Below, piece after piece: positions 44,614-49,175 of a stretch of DNA of 49,175 nt. The translations under genes were made by a program, and so were the position numbers. How positions within the stretch are numbered: the stretch's first letter is position 1; each line of letters opens with the position of its first letter. Origin of the DNA: a virus; IMG/VR virus record IMGVR_UViG_3300044859_001857, positions 1 through 49,175 of that record; one strand, 5' to 3'. The notes below the pieces were generated by a model. It saw only the letters and a list, made by a program, of their open reading frames with translations, did not search any database and was not told the DNA's origin.

Positions 44614-45039
44614 ATGGAACTACTCAATACACACCCGATTAAAAAATCAGACTTAGGATTTCACGGAAATTTATTTGGTGGGAAGATGCTTGCGTGGATT
44701 GACTCGGCAGCAGCGGGTTACGCAATGCAACTCTGTGATACACCAAGAATGGTGACAATATCAATTGATAAATGTTTTTTTGAGAGACCTGCAAAAGAAG
44801 GTTCATTAATTAAAATCTATGGTTTACCTCATAAAGTCGGGACAACATCAATAACAATGTATATGGAGTGTCGGGTTCACAATGTTTATACTGGGGAACA
44901 AAAAGTGATATTGAGAACAAATATAAAATTTGTAAGAATTGATGAAGAAGGAAACTCAATTCCCATAAGTGATAGGGCAAAAAACCGTATTGCTAAGATA
45001 ATTAATGGAGAGATAGATATAACTGACAAAATCATCTAA
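44614..45039 (+). CDS. acyl-CoA thioesterase, hotdog fold (141 aa)
   Basis: ATG at 44614, just downstream of tRNA-Ile; the frame extends upstream through the tRNA but without support. DLGFHGNLFGGKMLAWIDSA (13-32) is the hotdog thioesterase signature (N-x-x-G-G ... D), and FERPAKEGSLIKIYG and ILRTNIKFVRIDEEG match the YciA/acyl-CoA hydrolase core. It hydrolyses acyl-CoA thioesters. Rare in phages; could alter host lipid or acyl-CoA pools. Its stop overlaps the next start (TAATG). Confidence 0.8.
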   Translation: MELLNTHPIKKSDLGFHGNLFGGKMLAWIDSAAAGYAMQLCDTPRMVTISIDKCFFERPAKEGSLIKIYGLPHKVGTTSITMYMECRVHNVYTGEQKVILRTNIKFVRIDEEGNSIPISDRAKNRIAKIINGEIDITDKII

Positions 45040-45236
45040 TGAAAAACAAATCCTCAATTTTCTTAATTCTATTCTTAATTTTTTGTTTGGCCATGTGTTT
45101 GTATGACTTAAAAGTTGTTTCACAAGAGAATGAAAAGTTGAAAAAAGAAAACAGTGAATTAAAACAAGACATGAATTCCTTGGAAACTAAACTCAATGAA
45201 TTAGAGAATTTCATTGATGAATCTTATTGGGAATGA
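45039..45236 (+). CDS. membrane-anchored coiled-coil protein (65 aa)
   Basis: N-terminal hydrophobic segment (SSIFLILFLIFCLAMCLYDL), then a coiled coil (QENEKLKKENSELKQDMNSL). Single-pass topology. ATGA overlap with the gene at 45233. Could be a spanin-like or regulatory membrane protein; not identified. Confidence 0.55.
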   Translation: MKNKSSIFLILFLIFCLAMCLYDLKVVSQENEKLKKENSELKQDMNSLETKLNELENFIDESYWE

Positions 45237-45397
45237 TTAAATTCACAAAATATTTCTACGCCAATATAATTGCCATAATGGGTGTCATTATCCTTTTGGT
45301 TAATAATAATTATCCAATATTATTTGGGTTCATGGGTGGTTGGTTTGTGGGTATCGCCCTTAAATTAGCCCGAGAATATGGTAAAGAAGAAAAATAA
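45233..45397 (+). CDS. small two-pass membrane protein (54 aa)
   Basis: Coupled (ATGA) to the gene at 45039. Two hydrophobic segments (FYANIIAIMGVIILLV, then PILFGFMGGWFVGIAL) and a charged C-terminus (LAREYGKEEK). Function unknown. Confidence 0.55.
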   Translation: MIKFTKYFYANIIAIMGVIILLVNNNYPILFGFMGGWFVGIALKLAREYGKEEK

Positions 45398-45428
45398 TTT
45401 GACAAGTTAAAAAACTTTTGTATATTTG
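45398..45428 (+). promoter_or_regulatory. Bacteroidota promoter TTTG-19 nt-TATATTTG
   Basis: TTTG (45398-45401), 19-nt spacer, TATATTTG (45421-45428). Transcription should start near 45434, just ahead of the leader frame at 45447. Confidence 0.8.
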
Positions 45429-45446
45429 TGGTATAATTATAAAGAC

Positions 45447-45545
45447 ATGAAAACTAATTTTGAACTCATTATGAATTTTGCGTTTGTAGCCATTTGTGAT
45501 AAGTGGTATCAGCGTAATATTGCTAGTTCGGGTATTCTCATGTAA
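45447..45545 (+). CDS. 32-aa leader peptide of an attenuator-like element
   Basis: Begins MKTNFELIMNFAFVAICDKW and ends SSGILM. The frame ends 24 nt before a terminator whose 5' arm can instead pair with a segment inside this frame (AGTTCGGGT, 45525-45533). This looks like a transcription-attenuation leader. It may also be a short functional peptide or part of a small RNA. Confidence 0.5.
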   Translation: MKTNFELIMNFAFVAICDKWYQRNIASSGILM

Positions 45546-45569
45546 ATTCAACAAGGATTAAAAATCGTG

Positions 45570-45598
45570 AACCCGAACTCAAAAAGTTCGGGTTTTTT
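45570..45598 (+). terminator. rho-independent terminator with alternative pairing partner
   Basis: AACCCGAACT/AGTTCGGGTT stem followed by TTTT. A second copy of the 3' arm (AGTTCGGGT) lies upstream at 45525-45533, allowing an exclusive alternative hairpin. Confidence 0.85.
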
Positions 45599-45641
45599 GT
45601 TTTAACTTTGTAGAGTTCTTTGACATATTGGTAGCCAAATC

Positions 45642-45716
45642 GGAAAGGTAGCGCAGTTGGTCAGCACGCGTCGGACTGAAAATCCGAAGATATGGGTTCG
45701 ATTCCCATCCTTTCCA
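45642..45716 (+). tRNA. tRNA-Phe(GAA)
   Basis: Acceptor GGAAAGG/CCTTTCC; anticodon stem TCGGA/TCCGA with loop CTGAAAA. A TAnnTTTG-type box (TAACTTTG, 45603-45610) lies ~30 nt upstream. No encoded CCA. Confidence 0.95.
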
Positions 45717-45724
45717 CAATACAT

Positions 45725-45798
45725 AGGCACTTAGCTCAGATGGTTAGAGCACCTGACTGATACTCAGGGGGTCGCAGGTTCAAGTCCTGCATTGCCTA
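45725..45798 (+). tRNA. tRNA-Ile(GAT)
   Basis: Acceptor AGGCACT/ATTGCCT with one C-T mismatch; anticodon stem CCTGA/TCAGG, loop CTGATAC. Eight nt after tRNA-Phe. No encoded CCA. Confidence 0.88.
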
Positions 45799-45804
45799 CT
45801 ATAT

Positions 45805-45875
45805 TACCCTCTCGTCTAACGGCAGGACAAGTGGTTTTGGTCCACTTAATTGGAGTTCGAATCTCTGGGGGGTAA
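45805..45875 (+). tRNA. tRNA-Gln(TTG)
   Basis: Acceptor TACCCTC/GGGGGTA; anticodon stem AGTGG/CCACT with loop TTTTGGT. T arm partly wobble-paired. No encoded CCA. Confidence 0.88.
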
Positions 45876-45879
45876 CAAT

Positions 45880-45954
45880 GGTTTCTTAGTTTAATTGGAT
45901 AAAACATCTCGCTACGGACGAGAAGATGTGGGAGTTCGAGTCTCTCAGGAATCA
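45880..45954 (+). tRNA. tRNA-Arg(ACG)
   Basis: Acceptor GGTTTCT/AGGAATC with two wobble pairs; anticodon stem TCTCG/CGAGA with loop CTACGGA. Needs A34-to-inosine editing by the host to read CGU/CGC/CGA. Confidence 0.9.
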
Positions 45955-45960
45955 CAATAC

Positions 45961-46031
45961 ATGGGTGTGGTGAAAGGGTATCATACCGGTCTCCAAAACC
46001 GTTGTTGGGAGTTCGAATCTCTCCACCCGTG
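45961..46031 (+). tRNA. tRNA-Trp(CCA)
   Basis: Acceptor ATGGGTG/CACCCGT, loop CTCCAAA, anticodon CCA, discriminator G. The first anticodon-stem pair is C-T mismatched. Confidence 0.88.
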
Positions 46032-46042
46032 CTAAAAAAATA

Positions 46043-46074
46043 TTTGTGTAATTAAAAAACGTGTTGTATCTTTG
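46043..46074 (+). promoter_or_regulatory. Bacteroidota promoter TTTG-20 nt-TATCTTTG
   Basis: TTTG (46043-46046), 20-nt spacer, TATCTTTG (46067-46074), then 4 nt to the ATG at 46079. This is the clearest full promoter placed for a leaderless mRNA. Confidence 0.8.
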
Positions 46075-46078
46075 AAGT

Positions 46079-46336
46079 ATGAAACAGAAAGAAAAATTGT
46101 ACAGGAACGCACAAGGTGAATACCTTTACTTGTTTAATTGGACTAGTGGTGGATTCAACGATGTATGGGCTCCTTCAAAAAAAGAGGCATACCGCAGAGT
46201 TGTAAATGAGCGTAAAGAATGGGAATCAAAAAACCCGACATACAGTCAACTACGTCCTGACTATAAGTCAATGCGTCGCTGCACTTACTCGCAGTATCAA
46301 TCCCAAAACAGTTTGGGTTGGAGTATGTGTATGTAA
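46079..46336 (+). CDS. unknown basic aromatic protein (85 aa)
   Basis: Begins MKQKEKLYRNAQGEYLYLFN; rich in Trp, Tyr, Ser and Arg (PSKKEAYRRVVNERKEWESK; MRRCTYSQYQSQNSLGWSM). No known family. Lies between tRNA-Trp and tRNA-Tyr behind its own promoter. Confidence 0.6.
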   Translation: MKQKEKLYRNAQGEYLYLFNWTSGGFNDVWAPSKKEAYRRVVNERKEWESKNPTYSQLRPDYKSMRRCTYSQYQSQNSLGWSMCM

Positions 46337-46342
46337 AATAAT

Positions 46343-46424
46343 GGGGGTATCGCATAGTGGCAATTGCGGCTGACTGTAAATCAGCTCCTTAATTGGTTCG
46401 GTGGTTCGAGTCCATCTACCCCCA
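46343..46424 (+). tRNA. tRNA-Tyr(GTA)
   Basis: Acceptor GGGGGTA/TACCCCC; anticodon stem GCTGA/TCAGC with loop CTGTAAA; long variable arm. Starts 6 nt after the preceding gene. Confidence 0.92.
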
Positions 46425-46441
46425 CTAAAAAATTTAAAATC

Positions 46442-46933
46442 ATGGGAACTAACTACTACAGGATTCCGAAGTCTAAGGAGATGACGGAACGATACCAAAA
46501 ATTACACGACCGTGTTGCTCATTTGGATTGGATTAATCCATCTTTGATTGAGCGTAATTTCAGGGACATTGAAGACCCTAAAGATTCTTGGTCTAAGTTA
46601 AATCCGTGGGATGAATTCACTTACGAAGCAAATATTCATTTAGGTAAACGAAGTAGTGGTTGGAAGTTTCTATGGAATTGGAATTCCAACAAGTTCTACA
46701 AGACCAAGGAAGAGTTGTTCAAGTTTATTCGTGATGGTAGGGTTGTGGATGAATATGGTGAGTTGATGGATACCGAAGAATTCATCAAAATGGCTTTAGA
46801 GTGGGGTCAAGAAGAAGGTTGGGACATTGAAAGTTACCACAAGGAAAATCCTGAACGTAACGTTTGGGGTGACCGTAAACACGAGGAGTACATTGAGGGT
46901 CTCCGTGTTTCAACTTCAACTGACTTTAGTTAA
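46442..46933 (+). CDS. conserved protein, MGTNYY family (163 aa)
   Basis: ATG at 46442 just after tRNA-Tyr. MGTNYYRIP ... ANIHLGKRSSGWKFLWNWNS ... DEYGELMDTEEFIKMALEW fits a small family found in phages and bacteria (MGTNYYxR...HIGKRSxGWxFxF...DEYGxxIxxEEF), probably all-helical with an N-terminal beta hairpin. Function unknown. The stop is 1 nt before tRNA-Met. Confidence 0.65.
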   Translation: MGTNYYRIPKSKEMTERYQKLHDRVAHLDWINPSLIERNFRDIEDPKDSWSKLNPWDEFTYEANIHLGKRSSGWKFLWNWNSNKFYKTKEELFKFIRDGRVVDEYGELMDTEEFIKMALEWGQEEGWDIESYHKENPERNVWGDRKHEEYIEGLRVSTSTDFS

Positions 46934-46934
46934 T

Positions 46935-47006
46935 GGCTTCGTAGCTCAGGGGTAGAGCATCTCTTTCATACGGAGAGGGTCGGTGGTTCAAATCCACCCG
47001 AAGCTA
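46935..47006 (+). tRNA. tRNA-Met(CAT), first CAT tRNA
   Basis: Acceptor GGCTTCG/CGAAGCT (one G-T pair); anticodon stem TCTCT/GGAGA with loop TTCATAC. Could be Met or, with lysidine, Ile; with two CAT tRNAs in the window one may be tRNA-Ile2. Confidence 0.85.
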
Positions 47007-47052
47007 CAATACAGGTCACTTGAGTAATGATTATCGGTCAAAAACACTTAAA

Positions 47053-47673
47053 ATGAGTCATAAATTAAATAAAATTGAACGATATATGAAAATAAACAGG
47101 AAAGACCTGTTATGGTTTCTCCAAAACATCCGTAGGAGAGCCGAGGGTCAAGAACTTACGGATGAGCAGTTGGCGGATAAACTTGCCGGTTATATTGAGA
47201 CAAACCCTGGTTGTGTTGATATGAATGGTGTTAGCAACCCTGGTAGGTTTAGTTACTCAACTGTTGGTTATGGTATCTTTTCACTTATGGGTGAAAAATA
47301 CCGAATGGGTAGGATTGAAATCTTTGATAGTGAAGATGAGTCAGGATACGCGGTTAGTGAGGGTATCTACACGATGCCATTTGTAGCGGCAAATCAATTT
47401 GAGGATTTCATTGAGTCTTTGGAAACTGATTTACCAATAAACATTGAAATCGGTTCTCATGGATGGTGTGAATCCGAGTGTGCAAAATCTCTTGGTTTTA
47501 AAGATTCGGAAGAAATGAGAGACCCTGAAAATGTAAAGGAATATCGGAGAAAGAAAAACGATGTTTATGCTCAAGAAAAGGGTTATAAAGATTGGGATGA
47601 TTTTATGGTTAATAGTAAGTTCGGATTAAAGAATCAGCTCAACAAAGAAGAAAATACGGCTCAAAAAGAGTGA
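47053..47673 (+). CDS. unknown protein (206 aa)
   Basis: ATG at 47053 chosen (MSHKLNKIERYMKINRKDLL); an ATG at 47086 or a TTG at 47020 are possible. Helical basic N-terminus (LLWFLQNIRRRAEGQELTDE), then a beta-like middle and an acidic C-terminus. Its stop lies in the loop of an 11-bp hairpin (47655-47686). No family recognised. Confidence 0.55.
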   Translation: MSHKLNKIERYMKINRKDLLWFLQNIRRRAEGQELTDEQLADKLAGYIETNPGCVDMNGVSNPGRFSYSTVGYGIFSLMGEKYRMGRIEIFDSEDESGYAVSEGIYTMPFVAANQFEDFIESLETDLPINIEIGSHGWCESECAKSLGFKDSEEMRDPENVKEYRRKKNDVYAQEKGYKDWDDFMVNSKFGLKNQLNKEENTAQKE

Positions 47674-47708
47674 TATTTGAGCCGTAAATTCCCTACCTTT
47701 GAGCCGTA
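47655..47708 (+). repeat. inverted plus direct repeat TACGGCTCAAA / TTTGAGCCGTA (x2)
   Basis: TACGGCTCAAA (47655-47665) pairs with TTTGAGCCGTA (47676-47686), and a second TTTGAGCCGTA follows (47698-47708). The second copy starts inside a TACCTTTG box directly before tRNA-Lys. The hairpin has no T-run, so it may be a processing or regulatory structure, not a terminator. Confidence 0.65.
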
Positions 47709-47710
47709 AT

Positions 47711-47785
47711 GACCTCGTAGCTCAATTGGTTTAGAGCACCTCACTTTTAATGAGGGGGTTTCGGGTTCAAGTCCCGACGGGGTCA
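47711..47785 (+). tRNA. tRNA-Lys(TTT)
   Basis: Acceptor GACCTCG/CGGGGTC; anticodon stem CCTCA/TGAGG, loop CTTTTAA. No encoded CCA. Confidence 0.95.
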
Positions 47786-47861
47786 CAAAAAAAATCGTAG
47801 TACCGCAAGGGAAGAAGGTGAAGTGTACAATCACCACAGGTTAAGCGATATCCTGTAACTT
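47786..47861 (+). other. inter-tRNA segment with two hairpins
   Basis: About 76 nt between tRNA-Lys and tRNA-Leu with no gene. Two stems can form: GGTGA/TCACC (9-nt loop) and ACAGG/CCTGT (10-nt loop). The length and arm layout recall a decayed tRNA, but no anticodon loop or TTCRA motif is present. Confidence 0.3.
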
Positions 47862-47942
47862 GCCGAAGTGGTGAAATGGTAGACACGCTGGTCTTAGGAA
47901 CCAGTACTTCACGGTGTGTGGGTTCGAGTCCCACCTTCGGTA
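47862..47942 (+). tRNA. tRNA-Leu(TAG)
   Basis: Acceptor GCCGAAG/CTTCGGT; anticodon stem CTGGT/ACCAG with loop CTTAGGA; variable arm present (class II). Confidence 0.9.
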
Positions 47943-47948
47943 CAAATT

Positions 47949-48023
47949 GCACCCTTAGCTCAGCGGGAGAGCACTTGGCTTACATCCAAGGGGTCGGAGG
48001 TTCAAATCCTTCAGGGTGCACCA
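47949..48023 (+). tRNA. tRNA-Val(TAC)
   Basis: Acceptor GCACCCT/AGGGTGC; anticodon stem CTTGG/CCAAG with loop CTTACAT; 3' CCA encoded, as for tRNA-Pro. Confidence 0.95.
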
Positions 48024-48028
48024 ATATT

Positions 48029-48102
48029 GGACCTTTAGCTCAGTTGGTCAGAGCAGTTGACTCATAATCAATTGGTCGGGGGTTCAAGTCCCTCAAGGTC
48101 CA
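48029..48102 (+). tRNA. tRNA with CAT anticodon (Met or Ile2)
   Basis: Acceptor GGACCTT/AAGGTCC; anticodon stem GTTGA/TCAAT with loop CTCATAA. Second CAT tRNA of the window. The last tRNA gene before the strand switch. Confidence 0.85.
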
Positions 48103-48133
48103 CAAAACCCCTTAAACTTTTTTGTGAGTTTTA

Positions 48134-48844
48134 TTAAGAAGTTTTGATTATTTTAAAATCTTTAAAGAACTCAGGATAACTTTCAAAATAACCTTTATAT
48201 GTCTCTTTTCCATAATCAATATCTTCTGCCATCCAAGACCAATACAAATCGTCATTAACTTTAAAACCAAAGTAGTCGTGTATTTGTTTTTGTAATTCAA
48301 CAATCTTATCAGAATAATAATGTTGACCTATACAAATTAATCCTGAATTTACGTCTTTAATTATATTAGATTCGTTACCAGGTACAAATCTATTATTTAT
48401 CCAATTTAATCTTTCGATTAGTTTCTGATAAAACATATTTGCATTTCCCCATCTTGTAGAAACAAAAAAAACGACACAATCTGATTCAAATAATTCTTTT
48501 GAAATTTTCCAAAGTTCATCGTCGGGATTGTGTATTGATGCCCAACATCTATGATATCCCGATGGATTTTTTTCTTCGTCTTTGAGTAGTGCTTCTTTTA
48601 ATCCACATTTATTACCATCTTCTCTCGATACATTGCCCTCACACGGATAAATGTTTAAATCAGGAACATTTATAATCGTTACATTATCTAATTTTTGGGA
48701 AATTACTTCGGCTAAAATAGTGGATTTTGGCGTTTGTGTTTCTAATATATCTTTGTATCTGTTTGAGCAAGTCAAAAACAATACTTTATCAAACCCTTTT
48801 AAAGTTTCAATCGTGGTTTTAATTTTTTTTAAATTTTCTGACAT
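48134..48844 (-). CDS. flavodoxin-fold NAD(P)H/FMN reductase-like protein (236 aa)
   Basis: KVLFLTCSNRYKDILETQTP then KSTILAEVISQKLDNVTIIN gives the flavodoxin-type phosphate loop and first alpha/beta unit; VPDLNIYPCEGNVSREDGNK and CGLKEALLKD follow; and LFESDCVVFFVSTRWGNANM then FYQKLIERLNW matches the FMN-reductase core (S..RWG......K..ID/ER). Extra C-terminal ~70 residues. Would reduce flavin or quinone using NAD(P)H; the role in infection is unclear, perhaps redox stress or reducing power. Confidence 0.7.
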   Translation of the reverse strand: MSENLKKIKTTIETLKGFDKVLFLTCSNRYKDILETQTPKSTILAEVISQKLDNVTIINVPDLNIYPCEGNVSREDGNKCGLKEALLKDEEKNPSGYHRCWASIHNPDDELWKISKELFESDCVVFFVSTRWGNANMFYQKLIERLNWINNRFVPGNESNIIKDVNSGLICIGQHYYSDKIVELQKQIHDYFGFKVNDDLYWSWMAEDIDYGKETYKGYFESYPEFFKDFKIIKTS

Positions 48845-48850
48845 TATACT

Positions 48851-49126
48851 CTATAAATATTGTGACGTAATCCATTTTTCTCCCTCCCAGTATTCGGCCC
48901 CTGTTATTTCTAATTTGTAGGGAAAATAATTTTCGTATGATTCGTAAATGTATAGAAAATTTTTATCATAAAGTTTCCCATAATTACTGAGTAATAGAAT
49001 ACAGTCTTTACCTAATGAAAATTTATTTAAATTTTGAACCATTGCGGTTTCTAATCCTAATAGTACTTTTTCAAATTCTCTGAATCTAGTATAGGCAACA
49101 ACTTCATCATTAAACATAACTTTCAT
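48851..49126 (-). CDS. unknown small protein (91 aa)
   Basis: Begins MKVMFNDEVVAYTRFREFEK; C-terminus LEITGAEYWEGEKWITSQYL. No signal peptide or known domain. Six nt upstream of the reductase gene on the same strand, so likely co-transcribed. The remaining 49 nt of the window show no gene. Confidence 0.5.
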   Translation of the reverse strand: MKVMFNDEVVAYTRFREFEKVLLGLETAMVQNLNKFSLGKDCILLLSNYGKLYDKNFLYIYESYENYFPYKLEITGAEYWEGEKWITSQYL

Positions 49127-49175
49127 AATTTTTAAATCTTCATATTGTGAGTTATTGTTATAATAATTGACTAAA

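Noticed and set aside
46364-46441. Extension of the MGTNYY gene into tRNA-Tyr
   Set aside because: Overlap with a tRNA and loss of the conserved MGTNYY start.
1-49175. Transposons, insertion sequences, CRISPR arrays, rRNA genes or integrase
   Set aside because: I saw no transposase or integrase, no terminal inverted repeats with target duplications, no spaced repeats and no rRNA sequence.

Overview
The window is AT-rich (roughly two thirds A+T), tightly packed, switches strand often, and overlaps neighbouring genes by 1-30 nt. It has 14 tRNA genes, an endolysin, holin-like proteins, a phage-type RNA ligase, thymidylate synthase, HNH endonuclease and ClpP, and no rRNA or ribosomal-protein genes. 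I read it as an accessory and virion-protein section of a large tailed phage. No terminase, portal, major capsid, tail or DNA polymerase gene lies here. The host is probably a Bacteroidota (Flavobacteriia-like) bacterium. Many genes and tRNAs sit behind TAnnTTTG boxes, four of them with TTTG 19-20 nt upstream, which is the Bacteroidota housekeeping promoter. One secreted protein also ends in what looks like a type IX secretion sorting domain.

Left part, about 1-13,000: arrays of small proteins that share only a short N-terminal segment ([I/L]-[S/T]-E-x-x-[L/I], an amphipathic helix, then [I/L]-x-E followed by Q/A/S/G/R) and differ completely afterwards. I interpret the segment as a head-targeting propeptide cut by a prohead protease, as in T4 internal proteins. 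The cargoes include a PD-(D/E)xK nuclease-like protein (8211-9452), an AT-hook protein (10502-11140) and acidic-tailed proteins. Also here are a primase-like protein and the secreted protein at 5748-6878. Region 13,300-18,500 holds an endolysin, small membrane proteins including a holin candidate, a sulfotransferase-like protein and a 50-residue basic protein.

Middle, about 18,500-31,100: metallophosphoesterase, a virion-type protein with a SFRARHKC...YWSC tail, a cupin-like protein, an HExxH peptidase, an RmlC-like epimerase, ThyA, RNA ligase, a glycosyltransferase-like protein and two Fe(II)/2-oxoglutarate-type oxygenases. Region 31,500-36,800 is a run of six putative packaged proteins, two with peptidoglycan-binding-like C-termini and several with hydrophobic segments; they could help the genome cross the host envelope. 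The opposite strand from 42,290 to 36,867 carries HNH, two tandem NodU-type carbamoyltransferases, a half-length strand-loop-strand glycosyltransferase-like protein and ClpP.

Right part, 42,500-49,175: 14 tRNAs interleaved with small genes, an acyl-CoA thioesterase, an attenuator-like leader (45,398-45,600) and a flavodoxin-fold reductase.

Two promoter classes divide the genes. (G/A)TATTTAT(A/T)A lies in front of putative virion and lysis genes, commonly 12-14 or 17-26 nt before the start codon and often right after a terminator; it is probably the late promoter. TAnnTTTG lies in front of metabolic genes and tRNAs, in six cases exactly 4 nt before ATG, which suggests leaderless mRNAs. All functional names rest on reading motifs by eye; no database search was run.
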